DNA from: Diaphorobacter sp. HDW4A
GTDB taxonomy: Bacteria > Pseudomonadota > Gammaproteobacteria > Burkholderiales > Burkholderiaceae_C
Assembly: GCF_011305995.1 (NCBI RefSeq)
Contig: NZ_CP049910.1
Location: forward strand, 3,596,001 to 3,660,000
Reading direction: 5' to 3'
Length of the DNA: 64,000 bases
Under the pieces are notes generated by a model. The model was not told the origin of the DNA. It ran no database searches and saw only the letters and a program-made list of their open reading frames with translations. Position numbers and translations under genes: made by a program. Positions 31,218 to 40,463 of the stretch are shown here, piece by piece (the stretch's first letter is position 1; every line of letters begins with the position of its first letter).

Positions 31218-31817
31218 ATGAAAATCGTTCTGGCATCCAACAACAAGGGAAAGCTGGTGGAACTGCAAAGCATGCTCGAGCCGCTTGGCGTCGAGCTGAT
31301 TCCGCAATCCCAACTCTTCACTGGCGAAGCCGAAGAACCCTACGACACCTTTGTCGAAAACGCCCTCACCAAGGCCCGCTTCGCTGCCGAAAAAACCGGC
31401 CTGCCTTCCATCGCCGACGATGCCGGCATGTGCGTGGAAGCCTTCGGTGGCCTGCCTGGCGTGCAGACCGCGTACTACTGCACGCAGTTCGGCTACGACA
31501 AGAGCGATGCCAACAACGTGCGCGCCCTGCTCGAGCAGATGGAGAACATCGACAACCGCCGCGCCACCATGGTGAGCACGCTGGTCGCCGTTCGCAGCGC
31601 CAAGGACCCCGAGCCACTGATTGCCGTGGGCCGCGTGCGCGGCGAGATTCTGCGCGAACCCAAGGGCACGAACGGCTTCGGCTTCGACCCCATCATGTTC
31701 ATCCCCGAACTCGGCCACACCTTCGCACAGCTTCCGCCCGTCGTAAAGAATTCCTACAGCCACCGCGGCCGCGCCACGCAGCAGATGCTGGACATGCTGC
31801 GCGAAAACTGGTTCTGA
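31218..31817 (+). CDS. rdgB: dITP/XTP pyrophosphatase
   Basis: A 199-residue housekeeping nucleotide phosphatase that removes non-canonical purine triphosphates (ITP, XTP) from the pool. The HAM1 family motifs LASNNKGKLVEL, PSIADDAGMCVEAFGG and GTNGFGFDPIMFIP are present, as is the C-terminal SHRGRA. It lies between rph and hemW on the same strand, the usual order in betaproteobacteria. Confidence 0.95.
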   Translation: MKIVLASNNKGKLVELQSMLEPLGVELIPQSQLFTGEAEEPYDTFVENALTKARFAAEKTGLPSIADDAGMCVEAFGGLPGVQTAYYCTQFGYDKSDANNVRALLEQMENIDNRRATMVSTLVAVRSAKDPEPLIAVGRVRGEILREPKGTNGFGFDPIMFIPELGHTFAQLPPVVKNSYSHRGRATQQMLDMLRENWF

Positions 31818-31846
31818 TCGATCACGCCACAAGATCGCAAACCCAC

Positions 31847-33094
31847 ATGAGCATCCCCATCGTTTCCGCAGACAAGGCAAACGCCCCCATCACCGGCAAG
31901 CCGCTGCGCTCCATCATGGACTACATGCGCCCCGGCGTGCTGCAGCTCACCAGCCTGCCGCAGCTGTCGCTCTACATCCACCTGCCCTGGTGCCTGAAAA
32001 AGTGCCCCTACTGTGATTTCAACTCGCACGAGGCACGCGGTGGCGCACACGACGAGAAGAGATACCTCGCAGCGCTGATGGCCGACCTCGAGGCGGCGCT
32101 GCCACTGATCTGGGGCCGTTCAGTCCACAGCATCTTCATCGGGGGCGGCACACCTAGCTTGTTCTCGCCCGAATCCATCGATCAGTTGCTCAGCGACGTG
32201 CGCGCACGCCTGCGGCTTGAGGCCGACTGCGAGATCACGATGGAGGCCAACCCCGGTACCTTCGAGAAGGACCGCTTTCGCGCCTACCGTGCGGCGGGTG
32301 TCACCCGCCTGTCCATCGGTGTGCAGAGCTTTGACGACCGCTTTCTCAAGGCACTCGGCCGTGTGCATGATGGCGCGCAGGCGATGGCCGCCGTCGAGGA
32401 GGCAGCGCAGGCGTTTGACACCTTCAATCTTGACATCATGTACGCCCTGCCCGGCCAGAGCCCGCTCGATCTGGAGCGCGATCTGCAGACCGCGCTGTCG
32501 TTCGCACCGCCGCACCTGTCGGTCTATCACCTGACCATCGAGCCCAACACCTACTTCGCCAAGTTCCCGCCCACGGTGCCCGACGAAGACACGGCCTACG
32601 ACATGCTCGACCGCATCACCGAGCTGACCGGCGAAAAGGGCATGCGCCGCTACGAGATCTCGGCCTACGCACGCGCCAATCACGAATGCTGGCACAACAC
32701 CAACTACTGGGAGTTCGGTGACTACCTCGGTATCGGCGCGGGCGCGCACAGCAAGCTGAGCTTCGCGCATCGCGTAGTGCGCCAGGTGCGCCTGCGTGAT
32801 CCCGAACGCTACATGGAAGGCGCGCTCGCGGGCCTCGCCGTCGCTCAAGACGACGATGTGCGACGTGCGGATCTGCCGTTTGAATACATGCTCAACGCGC
32901 TGCGCCTACGCGAAGGTTTCTCGCTGCAAGACTACATGGACCGCACCGGCACGCCGCTGTCGACGATCGACGCAGGACTGAAGGAAGCCGAAGCCAAAGG
33001 ACTCATCACGCGCAGTGGTCTGAAGATCCAGCCAACCGAACGCGGCTTCGATTTTCTGAGCGATCTGCAGTCGTTGTTTTTGACAGCCCCCTGA
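31847..33094 (+). CDS. hemW: Heme chaperone HemW (radical SAM)
   Basis: A 415-residue radical SAM protein that binds heme and passes it to respiratory enzymes; it was long annotated as oxygen-independent coproporphyrinogen oxidase. The cluster motif is C49-x3-C53-x2-C56 in LPWCLKKCPYCDF, without the extra N-terminal Cys of true HemN. The HemW-type HNTNYWEFGDYLGIGAGAHS segment is present. The ATG at 31847 starts just before the conserved region; the longer in-frame reading overlaps rdgB and is not conserved. The gene converges with the I78 gene. Confidence 0.92.
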   Translation: MSIPIVSADKANAPITGKPLRSIMDYMRPGVLQLTSLPQLSLYIHLPWCLKKCPYCDFNSHEARGGAHDEKRYLAALMADLEAALPLIWGRSVHSIFIGGGTPSLFSPESIDQLLSDVRARLRLEADCEITMEANPGTFEKDRFRAYRAAGVTRLSIGVQSFDDRFLKALGRVHDGAQAMAAVEEAAQAFDTFNLDIMYALPGQSPLDLERDLQTALSFAPPHLSVYHLTIEPNTYFAKFPPTVPDEDTAYDMLDRITELTGEKGMRRYEISAYARANHECWHNTNYWEFGDYLGIGAGAHSKLSFAHRVVRQVRLRDPERYMEGALAGLAVAQDDDVRRADLPFEYMLNALRLREGFSLQDYMDRTGTPLSTIDAGLKEAEAKGLITRSGLKIQPTERGFDFLSDLQSLFLTAP

Positions 33095-33108
33095 GACACT
33101 TCGCCCCG

Positions 33109-33465
33109 TCAGCCGCAACGCGCGGCGATGATCTTTCCGCTGTCATCGAGCTCGAGATTCAGGCGCTGCTGATCAAACTCCTTGGTCACCATCTGCCCCG
33201 GCCGCAGCACGCGCGCCATACGGGCACCTGCGCGCACACGTGCGTTCTCCGTCACGCTCGGCGTGGGCATCTTGCCCACCGCCCATTGCGCGGGCGGGGC
33301 ATTGCAGATGTTGCCGGGTGGCGCAGTCGTCTTGCCGATAGGCTCGGGCGGCGGTGGTGGTGCGGAAGGCTTGGAACTGCCCGGCCCTTGCGGCGATACC
33401 GTCTGACATCCGGCCAACAGCAGCGCCACGCACAACGACAACAGTCCCGATGAAAGCGCTCGCAT
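33109..33465 (-). CDS. Lipoprotein of the I78 peptidase-inhibitor family
   Basis: A 118-residue predicted lipoprotein: signal sequence with lipobox LLAGC (acylated C20), then a proline-rich spacer, then the I78 domain (about 50-118). The domain has the paired cysteines in GNICNAPP and IIAARCG and the family strands VRAGARMARVLRPGQMVTKE and LNLELDDSG. Family members resemble potato-type serine protease inhibitors; actual inhibition is not shown by sequence. The start at 33465 has AAGG 7 bases upstream. It likely sits in the periplasm or on the outer membrane. Confidence 0.8.
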   Translation of the reverse strand: MRALSSGLLSLCVALLLAGCQTVSPQGPGSSKPSAPPPPPEPIGKTTAPPGNICNAPPAQWAVGKMPTPSVTENARVRAGARMARVLRPGQMVTKEFDQQRLNLELDDSGKIIAARCG

Positions 33466-33567
33466 CGACAACCTTCTTTCCTGAGAAAAAACAAGCCTGC
33501 ACCTTAACCCAAGTTGGAGGTCAGAGGGCAATCAACGGTAACGAGGCGATATTCATCATCGGCACAA

Positions 33568-34980
33568 TCACCGCATGGCGAACAGCTCACGATGCAACCG
33601 CCAGCGCCCCGCTCCAATGCGTCTGCAAGCGTCCTTCAGGACCACGCCCAAACCCGCCGGTCCGCAAAACCAGATGTCGAGCCCGCATGCGCCATGCTGC
33701 TCCAGCGACTCGGGCGCAAAGAAATCTCCCACTGCCGCATCGTGCACCGTCAGATGCACCACAGGCACGGCCTGTTCACACAATTGCCGCACACGCGCCA
33801 GCAAGGCATCACCGACCGCATCGCGCGTGCAATAGTGCATCCACACCTCACCCTCGTGGGAATGTGCATGCACATGACCTGACTGCGGCTGGCGCGCTTC
33901 GAGAAAGGCAATGAACGGCGTGATACCCACACCACCCGCCACCCAGACCTGATCGCGCCCCGCCTCGCCGATGGCGTCAAACTGCCCATAAGGCCCTTCG
34001 ATCTGCACGCTCTGCCCCACATGCAGCAGGGCCGAAAGCGCCGTTGTGCAGTCGCCCAGCGGTTTGATTAGAAAACGCAGCAACGGCTCGCCACGCGCAT
34101 TGCAACCCAACGTCTCGGGCGCACCAGCAATGGTGAATGGATGCGCGCCCTCCACGCGATCAAACGTCAGAAACACGAACTGCCCGGGCCGAAATCCGCG
34201 CCAATCTCGGGGCATGGCGCACACCAGTTCCAAGGGCTGTTGGCCCTTGCCTGCACCGGCCGACGTCACGCTCTCGACGCGCGCATCGAATGTGCGCGAA
34301 CGGCCAATGCGATCCGTCAACGAAACCAGCGCGGCCGCGCTTCCCACCGCAAACATCGATGCGAACAGCACACCCAGTGGCTCAAGCCAGACGCGCGCAG
34401 GCATCAGCACGATGGAGTGACATACCAGCGCGAGATAAATCAGCGGCATGGCGCGATGCGTCCACCGCCATCGCCTGTAGTTGAGCAGTTGCTGCCACAG
34501 CGTCACCAGCAACAGCGCGAGCAGAACGTAGAACGCCATCTCGCCAATGTCCTTGGCGGGCGAACGCAGCGCCCCGGCCCACGCCAACATCGCCTCGCGT
34601 GCAGGGCGTCCGGCACTGCCCCAGATGTCCTTGATCCAGCCACCCGACTCTTTCGCAAGCCAATGCGCAATGGCGGTTGCACCCGCGCCGATGCCCGCCC
34701 ATTTGTGCAAGCGGTAAACCTGGTCCATGCCGCCCACCACACGCTCCATCCACGGCTGACGCAGCCCCAGCAGCATGCACATCGACATCAGCCCCACAGA
34801 CAGCAGTCCGCTCAGATACAGCACATGCTGCCTGAGCGCCCACAACCCGGATGCCGCTCCATCAGCATCGACGAAGGGAACGGTGCGCCAGTCCGGCGGC
34901 GACACCGCAATCCACAGAACCGTGATGGCCGCGAGAAAAGCCCCCAGCACCCATTGCTTTTCGATGTGAAGCCTGCGCAT
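33568..34980 (-). CDS. Ferric-reductase-like flavocytochrome
   Basis: A 470-residue membrane protein. Six or so N-terminal helices form a ferric-reductase-type heme domain (about 10-215) with paired histidines such as RLHKWAGIGAG, IAHWL and LVCHSIV. A ferredoxin-reductase module follows, with FAD motifs FRPGQFVFLTF and AHPFTIAG and the NAD(P) site VAGGVGITPF plus WFCGPAG. It should carry electrons from cytosolic NAD(P)H across the membrane, for example to ferric iron or another acceptor. It is 33 bases downstream of a PepSY gene on the same strand and close to a two-component system, suggesting a redox- or metal-responsive module. Confidence 0.85.
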   Translation of the reverse strand: MRRLHIEKQWVLGAFLAAITVLWIAVSPPDWRTVPFVDADGAASGLWALRQHVLYLSGLLSVGLMSMCMLLGLRQPWMERVVGGMDQVYRLHKWAGIGAGATAIAHWLAKESGGWIKDIWGSAGRPAREAMLAWAGALRSPAKDIGEMAFYVLLALLLVTLWQQLLNYRRWRWTHRAMPLIYLALVCHSIVLMPARVWLEPLGVLFASMFAVGSAAALVSLTDRIGRSRTFDARVESVTSAGAGKGQQPLELVCAMPRDWRGFRPGQFVFLTFDRVEGAHPFTIAGAPETLGCNARGEPLLRFLIKPLGDCTTALSALLHVGQSVQIEGPYGQFDAIGEAGRDQVWVAGGVGITPFIAFLEARQPQSGHVHAHSHEGEVWMHYCTRDAVGDALLARVRQLCEQAVPVVHLTVHDAAVGDFFAPESLEQHGACGLDIWFCGPAGLGVVLKDACRRIGAGRWRLHRELFAMR

Positions 34981-35013
34981 TTTTTCTTACCCCCCGTCAT
35001 GGTTTGCAAATGA

Positions 35014-35361
35014 TCAGTGACGCAGCTTGGCCTGCTCGATGGTGCCGGATGTCGCATTCACATAGAGCTTCATCCGTTGGCCCTGCGCGTTGCTGGCCTT
35101 GGCTTCGTAGCGTCCGTCATCCCACTCGATCTCGCGGATGTCACGGTATCCGGCGGCTTCGATGCGGTCGTAGATCTGACGAAGGTTCAATGCGGGCGCA
35201 GCGGTGGTCACGGCCGCTGCGACAGGAGCTGCAGTGGGGGCGGTGTTGCCCTGAGCCACTGCGAGCGAGGCACCACCACCGATGGCGAGCACCAGCGCAA
35301 GCGGAGTGGCAACGCGGGTGAAGGTCTTGTGCGTGGTGGCAAAGCGTGAAGTGAACAACAT
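35014..35361 (-). CDS. Exported PepSY-domain protein
   Basis: A 115-residue protein with a signal peptide (about 1-37, hydrophobic core PLALVLAIGGGASLAVAQG), an Ala/Thr-rich linker and one PepSY domain (NLRQIYDRIEAAGYRDIREI to YVNATSGTIEQAKLRH). AAGGAG lies 6 bases before the ATG at 35361. It is divergent from a second PepSY gene and heads the transcript that continues into the flavocytochrome. PepSY domains are thought to modulate exported enzymes or sense envelope state; the exact role here is unknown. Confidence 0.82.
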   Translation of the reverse strand: MLFTSRFATTHKTFTRVATPLALVLAIGGGASLAVAQGNTAPTAAPVAAAVTTAAPALNLRQIYDRIEAAGYRDIREIEWDDGRYEAKASNAQGQRMKLYVNATSGTIEQAKLRH

Positions 35362-35543
35362 GAAAAACTCCTTGAGTGACGATGGTGGAAAATGTTCGAC
35401 ACGGCCTTGTTCCTGTCCAGTTCCGTGTCTGCCTGCATTGTTCAAAACCATGCGTGAAAGCAAGCTGAATCAACCGTTCATCCAGGGTTCATCTTTGATT
35501 CGATATAAACAAACCGTCACGCAAACCGCACATCGATATCTCA

Positions 35544-35909
35544 ATGCCCCCATCCACCATCAAGACCTCCTGGCGCAGCCGCTTGCTTTCCGCATTCGGC
35601 CTTGCGGCGCTGGCGTTCGGCCTGTGGTCGTTCGTGGGGGCTTCATCCAACATGCCGCAGGCTGGTGAGAGCGATCACGAGATGGCACGACGCGCGCTGC
35701 GCGAGGGCAAGGTGCTGCCGCTGCGCACCGTGCTCGCGCAGGTGGAACGCGACTTTCAGGGACAGGTGCTCGAGGTCGAGCTGGATCGTGAAGACGGCGT
35801 GTTCGTCTACGAGATCAAGCTGCTCCGGCAAGACGGTCAGCTCATGAAGCTCGAAGTCGATGCGGCCAGCGGACGGGTGATCAAGGCCAAGCAGAAAGGC
35901 GGTCACTGA
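35544..35909 (+). CDS. PepSY-domain membrane-anchored protein
   Basis: A 121-residue protein with one N-terminal transmembrane anchor (about 14-34) and a periplasmic PepSY domain (VLPLRTVLAQVERDFQGQVL to LEVDAASGRVIKAKQKGG). It overlaps the response-regulator gene by one base (TGATG), so it is translated with the two-component pair and is a natural candidate for an accessory sensor of the kinase. The divergent PepSY gene at 35014-35361 shares the control region 35362-35543. Confidence 0.82.
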   Translation: MPPSTIKTSWRSRLLSAFGLAALAFGLWSFVGASSNMPQAGESDHEMARRALREGKVLPLRTVLAQVERDFQGQVLEVELDREDGVFVYEIKLLRQDGQLMKLEVDAASGRVIKAKQKGGH

Positions 35910-36580
35910 TGCGCATTCTGGTCGTCGAAGACGAGCCCACGCTGCAGGCGCAACTGGTGCGCGCGCTGGAGACCGCCAACCATACCGTCGAGACCGCGAG
36001 CGATGGCGCTGCGGCCCAATACCTCGGCGAGGTCGAGGACTACGATGCAGCGATTCTCGACCTCGGTCTACCCGTGGTCGATGGCCTCACCGTGCTGCGT
36101 AGCTGGCGCACGGCGGGCCGCAGCATGCCGGTGATGATTCTCACGGCGCGCGGCGCATGGCACGAGAAGGTCGCGGGCATGGACGCCGGAGCCGACGATT
36201 ATCTCGCCAAGCCCTTCCACATGGAAGAGCTGCTCGCGCGCCTGCGCGCCTTGCTCAGGCGACTGGGCAACCAGTCCAGCGCCGAGTGGCAATGCGGCCC
36301 CATCCGGCTGGACACGCGGCAGGCGCGCGTGCTCGTCGATGGCCAGGCGCTCGTCGTCACCAGCCATGAATTCAAGATCCTCTCGCTGCTGATGCAGCGC
36401 GTGGGCGAGGTGTTTTCGCGCACCGAACTCTCCGAGCACATCTACCCGCAAGACAGCGACCGCGACTCCAACACCATCGAAGTGTTCATCGGCCGCCTGC
36501 GCAAAAAGCTCCCGCCCGGCAGCATCGAGACCGTGCGGGGCCTCGGCTACCGCCTCATCGATCCGAACGTCACTGCATGA
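35909..36580 (+). CDS. Two-component response regulator, OmpR/PhoB family
   Basis: A 223-residue regulator. The receiver domain (1-120) has the acidic pocket VVEDEP, the phospho-acceptor aspartate in AAILDLGLPVVDG and the lysine in DDYLAKPFHMEEL. The C-terminal winged helix ends with DSNTIEVFIGRLRKKLPPG and TVRGLGYRL, closest in style to PhoP/QseB regulators. It overlaps the sensor kinase gene by 4 bases. Targets probably include the divergent PepSY-flavocytochrome transcript (inference from position). Confidence 0.92.
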   Translation: MRILVVEDEPTLQAQLVRALETANHTVETASDGAAAQYLGEVEDYDAAILDLGLPVVDGLTVLRSWRTAGRSMPVMILTARGAWHEKVAGMDAGADDYLAKPFHMEELLARLRALLRRLGNQSSAEWQCGPIRLDTRQARVLVDGQALVVTSHEFKILSLLMQRVGEVFSRTELSEHIYPQDSDRDSNTIEVFIGRLRKKLPPGSIETVRGLGYRLIDPNVTA

Positions 36581-38013
36581 GTGAGCCTGCGACGCTCCCT
36601 ACATCGTCCGGTTCGCTGCGCACGCGCCTGCTGATCGGGGCGCTCGCATGGATCATCGTGACCCTCGCGCTCGCGGGCTGGGGTCTGCGCAATCTGTTCA
36701 AGGAGCACATAGAGCAACAGCTCGAAACCCAGCTGGTGCTGCACCTCAACCAGCTCAGCGCTGCCGTGAACGTGCAGCCCGGAGGCAAAATCGCCGTCAT
36801 TCCGCTCGCCAGCGACAACCGTTTCGAGCAGCCACTCTCGGGCCTGTACTGGCAGATCGACGAGCTTCGGCTCGATGAGCAGCAGCACCCGCAGGTGACT
36901 CGCGAAGCCATGGCGCGCTCGCGCTCGCTCTGGGATCAGGCGCTGGCCATGCCGACTGCCGTGAGGTTCGCCACATCGGGCAAGAACTACCGCGCACTGA
37001 CGCTGCACGACAGCGAGAACAACACACTGCTCGCCGTCACGCGCAACCTGCAATTGCCCGATGCCAACAGCCCGCCACTGCGCCTGACCATCGCGGCCGA
37101 CAGTGCGCTGATGACCGAGCCCCTGCAGCGCTTCACCTCCATGCTGCTGCTCACGCTCGGCATACTTGCGCTCGGCCTCGCGATTGCCGTGTTGATTCAA
37201 TTGCAACTCGCCCTGCAGCCACTCAAGCAGCTGCGCGAACGCCTGAGCGCCGTGCGCAACGGCGACGCAAGCACGCTCGAAGGCCGCTTTCCGCAGGAGC
37301 TGCAGCCGCTGGTCAACGAATTCAACAAGGTACTGCACACCAATGCCGAGATCGTGCAGCGCGCTCGCACGCAGGCGGGCAACCTCGCCCATGCGGTGAA
37401 CACACCGCTTGCCATTCTGCGCAACGCAGCGGAGCATGAAACCGGTAGCCTCGCAAGACTCGTGACCGAGCAGGCCAGCACCGCCCAGCGCCAGATCGAC
37501 CACCACCTCGCACGCGCCAGAGCTGCCTCCGCCGCGCGCTCATCAGGCCTGCGCACGCCGGTGCTCGCGCCGTTGCAGGCACTGCGCCGCACCATGGAAA
37601 AATTGCATGCCGAACGCGGGCTGCATTTCGACATGAACGATGTCCCACCCGAGCTCGCCTTTCGTGGCGAGGAACAGGATTTCTTCGAACTCATGGGCAA
37701 CGTGATCGACAACGCGGGCAAGTGGGCGACGGGCCGCGTGGTCGTCAACGCGGCGCTCTCGCATGATTCCATGATGCTCGAGATCACCGTCGACGATGAT
37801 GGTCCGGGCCTCTCCGAACACGAGCGCGAACTCGTCTTTCAGCGCGGCATGCGCCTTGATGAACAGCGCCCCGGATCGGGCCTTGGTCTCGACATCGTGC
37901 GCGATCTCGCTCAGACCTACGGCGGCGAGGTGCAGGCGCTGGAGTCGCCCATGGGCGGCCTGCGCATGCGCCTGCTTCTGCCCGCCAACATGACCCGCTA
38001 CGACGGCGAATGA
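36577..38013 (+). CDS. Sensor histidine kinase, PhoQ-like
   Basis: A 478-residue membrane kinase: first helix about residues 12-35, periplasmic sensor about 36-185, second helix about 186-212, then HAMP-like linker. The phospho-acceptor histidine is in QAGNLAHAVNTPLAILRN. The ATP-binding domain has NVIDNAGKWA (N box), VDDDGPGLSE (G1) and GSGLGLDIV (G2). The H box with NTPL and the N box with DNAGKW resemble PhoQ, a sensor of divalent cations and antimicrobial peptides. Partner of the response regulator upstream. Its 3' end overlaps the convergent IclR gene by 16 bases. Confidence 0.92.
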   Translation: MSEPATLPTSSGSLRTRLLIGALAWIIVTLALAGWGLRNLFKEHIEQQLETQLVLHLNQLSAAVNVQPGGKIAVIPLASDNRFEQPLSGLYWQIDELRLDEQQHPQVTREAMARSRSLWDQALAMPTAVRFATSGKNYRALTLHDSENNTLLAVTRNLQLPDANSPPLRLTIAADSALMTEPLQRFTSMLLLTLGILALGLAIAVLIQLQLALQPLKQLRERLSAVRNGDASTLEGRFPQELQPLVNEFNKVLHTNAEIVQRARTQAGNLAHAVNTPLAILRNAAEHETGSLARLVTEQASTAQRQIDHHLARARAASAARSSGLRTPVLAPLQALRRTMEKLHAERGLHFDMNDVPPELAFRGEEQDFFELMGNVIDNAGKWATGRVVVNAALSHDSMMLEITVDDDGPGLSEHERELVFQRGMRLDEQRPGSGLGLDIVRDLAQTYGGEVQALESPMGGLRMRLLLPANMTRYDGE

Positions 38014-38786
38014 ACGCGCCCGTCGGGCACGTCGAAGGTCTGCGCAAGCCGCTCGGCCACCGCGCGCAACTCTGGCGCCCAACGCATCAGATCGTCGATG
38101 CCCATGCGGTCGTCGCTCACCTGGATCGCGACCGCCGCGCCGACCTTCTTCGGGCCCAGCATCACCGGCACGGCAATCGCGACCACGCCGGGGATGTACT
38201 CGCCGGTGTTCACACCGAGGCGGCGCTTACGCGTCTCTTCCAGATCGTCCTTCAACCGCTCGGCATCGCAGATGCTCAGCTCGGTCCAGCGCCGCAGTGG
38301 CAGGCTGCGCAGCAGGCGTTCGCGCTGCGCCTTCGGCAAAAAGCTCATCAGCAGCTTGCCGCTGGCCGTGCAGTGAAACGGCACGCGCGTGCCCGGCACA
38401 AGCTTGGTGCTCGCGCTCCAGTTGGCCTCCACGCGGTCGAGATAGACGACCGAGTCGCCGCCCGAGATCGCGAGATTGCAGCTCGCCTGCACCTTGTCGG
38501 CGAGCTCCTGAAGAATCGCGCGTCGCTCGGCCGCAGGTCCCGTGGTCATCAGCAGATTGATCGCCATCTGCCGCACCCGGCTCGAACAGACGTAGTGCTT
38601 GCCCGGACCGTCGCGGTTCACGAGCCACGCGCTTTCGAGCTGCTTGAGCAGCCGGTGCACCGACTGCTTGGGCAGGTCCATGCGCGTACTGATGTCCATG
38701 AGCGTGAGCGGCTCGCGCGCCTGCGCCAGCAGCTCGACGATGCGGAAGGCGCGGATAGCTGCGGCATTGGATTGGGTCGAGGACAT
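37998..38786 (-). CDS. sauR: IclR-family regulator, probable SauR
   Basis: A 262-residue regulator with an N-terminal winged helix-turn-helix (AIRAFRIVELLAQA, LTLMDISTRMDLPKQSVHRL) and a C-terminal IclR effector domain (about 85-255) including HCTASGKLLMSFL. It is divergent from three catabolic genes and separated by 234 bases, the arrangement reported for sauR in Cupriavidus necator. I place the start at 38786, where the family similarity begins. The inducer is presumably sulfoacetate or a derivative; this rests on gene order, not on residues seen here. Confidence 0.75.
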   Translation of the reverse strand: MSSTQSNAAAIRAFRIVELLAQAREPLTLMDISTRMDLPKQSVHRLLKQLESAWLVNRDGPGKHYVCSSRVRQMAINLLMTTGPAAERRAILQELADKVQASCNLAISGGDSVVYLDRVEANWSASTKLVPGTRVPFHCTASGKLLMSFLPKAQRERLLRSLPLRRWTELSICDAERLKDDLEETRKRRLGVNTGEYIPGVVAIAVPVMLGPKKVGAAVAIQVSDDRMGIDDLMRWAPELRAVAERLAQTFDVPDGRVHSPS

Positions 38787-38854
38787 GGGGCGATCTTGTC
38801 CCGAAAAATGCACTTTTGAATCCGGATTGCCCCTCACGTCGCACAAAACGCAAA

Positions 38855-38873
38855 AAACGGGACTCGCCCGTTT
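38855..38873. promoter_or_regulatory. Inverted repeat in the sauR-sauS control region
   Basis: A perfect 7-bp repeat, aaacggg and cccgttt separated by 5 bases, sits between the divergent genes. It may be an IclR-type operator. On the minus strand it is followed by a T run, so early termination toward sauR is the alternative. Confidence 0.4.
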
Positions 38874-39020
38874 CGCGACCGCCTAGCCTGTGAATCAGAC
38901 AGGCATGGAGAGCAGGCGCACACGGTCACTGGATTGATCTGCTGACACAGCGTGCGCACTTTCTTCTGGCTTGTTCAAACGCAGTACGCGAAGACCAGAA
39001 CGACATCAAGGAGCAACACT

Positions 39021-40463
39021 ATGGAAGTGCAGGAGACACAACGCGACCCTCAGCTGCTGGCCGCGCAGCAGACCATTGCCGAACTCATGCGGCGTGCGCG
39101 TGCGGCACATGCCAACTTCGCGCAGCTCGGTCAACAAGGTATGGACGACGCAGTTTCGGCAGTGGGCTGGGCGATCATGGAGCCTGGCCGCAACCGCCAG
39201 ATGGCCGAGTTGGCGGTGCGCGAAACCAGCCTTGGCAACGTCAATGACAAGATCACCAAGAACCACCGCAAGACGCTCGGCCTGCTGCGTGACTTGAAGG
39301 GCGTTCGCACGCACGGCGTGATCTCTGAGAACAAGGCCAAGGGCATCACCGAGATCGCACGCTCCGTCGGCGTGGTCGCCGCGATCACGCCCTCCACCAA
39401 CCCCGGCGCGACGCCCGCCAACAACATCATCAACGCGCTCAAGTGCGGCAATGCGGTGATCGTCGCGCCCTCGCCCAAGGGCCTCGGCGTGAGCCAGTTG
39501 CTGATCGACTTCATCCATGCGGAACTGCGCAAGTGCGGCCTGCCGGTCGATCTGGTGCAGACGCTGCCCAGCCCCATCAGCAAGGCGCTGACCGCCGAGC
39601 TGATGCGCCAGGCCGATCTGGTGATCGCCACCGGCTCGCAAGCCAACGTGCGCATGGCCTACACCTGCGGCACGCCCGCGTTCGGCGTGGGCGCGGGCAA
39701 TGTGGCGTCCATTGTGGACAGCTCGGCGAATCTCGCCGAAGCGGCCGGTCTGATCCTTGCCTCCAAGACCTTCGACAACGCCACCAGTTGCTCGTCGGAA
39801 AACAGCATGGTGCTGCTGGCCGACATTCGGGACGACATGCTGCAAGCGATGCAGGCTCGCGGCGGGCTGCTGCTGAACACCGAAGAAAAAGAGCGGCTGC
39901 AGAACATCATGTGGCGCGGCGGCAAGCTCAGCGAAGTGGTCACCGGCAAGTCCGCCAGAGTCATCGCCGAGCTGGCCGGAATCGACTGGCGCGGCCGCAT
40001 CGCGACCGATGCACCCACGGCGCTTCTGGTCGACGAAACCGGCATAGGCAGCGATCATCTTTTCTCCGGCGAGAAGCTCTCGCCCGTGCTCACGGTCTAC
40101 ACGGCAAAGGACTTCAACGACGCCGCCGCCGTCGTGCGCCGCATTTACGGCTACATGGGCGCGGGGCATTCGGTGAGTCTGCATTCGCAGGACGACGAAC
40201 AGGCGCTGTACCTCGCGCAGAACCTGCCGGTGGCGCGCGTGATCCTCAATCAGGCGCACTGCTTCGCGACCGGTGGCAACTTCAACAACGGGCTGCCATT
40301 CTCGCTGTCCATGGGCTGCGGCACCTGGGGCGGCAACAACTTCTCGGACAACCTCAACTACCGCTTCTACATGAACGTGACGCGCGTCGCGCGAACGATT
40401 GCCGAGAACAAGCCATCGGTCGACGACATGCTGGGCGACTGGTTCCGGAGGTACGGCGCATGA
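39021..40463 (+). CDS. sauS: Acylating aldehyde dehydrogenase, probable sulfoacetaldehyde dehydrogenase
   Basis: A 480-residue CoA-dependent aldehyde dehydrogenase of the AdhE/EutE group. The catalytic cysteine is C257 in KTFDNATSCSSENS, and GVVAAITPSTNPGATP marks the cofactor site. In the sauSTU pathway this enzyme reduces sulfoacetyl-CoA to sulfoacetaldehyde with NADPH. The specific assignment rests on the gene order regulator / dehydrogenase / CoA ligase / MFS transporter, identical to the characterised Cupriavidus cluster. AAGGAG stands 7 bases before the ATG at 39021. The stop overlaps the ligase start by 4 bases. Another acylating aldehyde dehydrogenase specificity is possible. Confidence 0.72.
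   Translation: MEVQETQRDPQLLAAQQTIAELMRRARAAHANFAQLGQQGMDDAVSAVGWAIMEPGRNRQMAELAVRETSLGNVNDKITKNHRKTLGLLRDLKGVRTHGVISENKAKGITEIARSVGVVAAITPSTNPGATPANNIINALKCGNAVIVAPSPKGLGVSQLLIDFIHAELRKCGLPVDLVQTLPSPISKALTAELMRQADLVIATGSQANVRMAYTCGTPAFGVGAGNVASIVDSSANLAEAAGLILASKTFDNATSCSSENSMVLLADIRDDMLQAMQARGGLLLNTEEKERLQNIMWRGGKLSEVVTGKSARVIAELAGIDWRGRIATDAPTALLVDETGIGSDHLFSGEKLSPVLTVYTAKDFNDAAAVVRRIYGYMGAGHSVSLHSQDDEQALYLAQNLPVARVILNQAHCFATGGNFNNGLPFSLSMGCGTWGGNNFSDNLNYRFYMNVTRVARTIAENKPSVDDMLGDWFRRYGA

Noticed and set aside
31142..31846. A 235-codon N-terminal extension of hemW
   Set aside because: It runs through rdgB in another frame and has no homology; HemW begins at 31847.
39443..40459. Upstream in-frame extension of the CoA ligase gene, overlapping the dehydrogenase
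   Set aside because: The added part is Arg/Gln-rich shadow sequence of the dehydrogenase; the ATG at 40460 with the ATGA overlap is the natural start.
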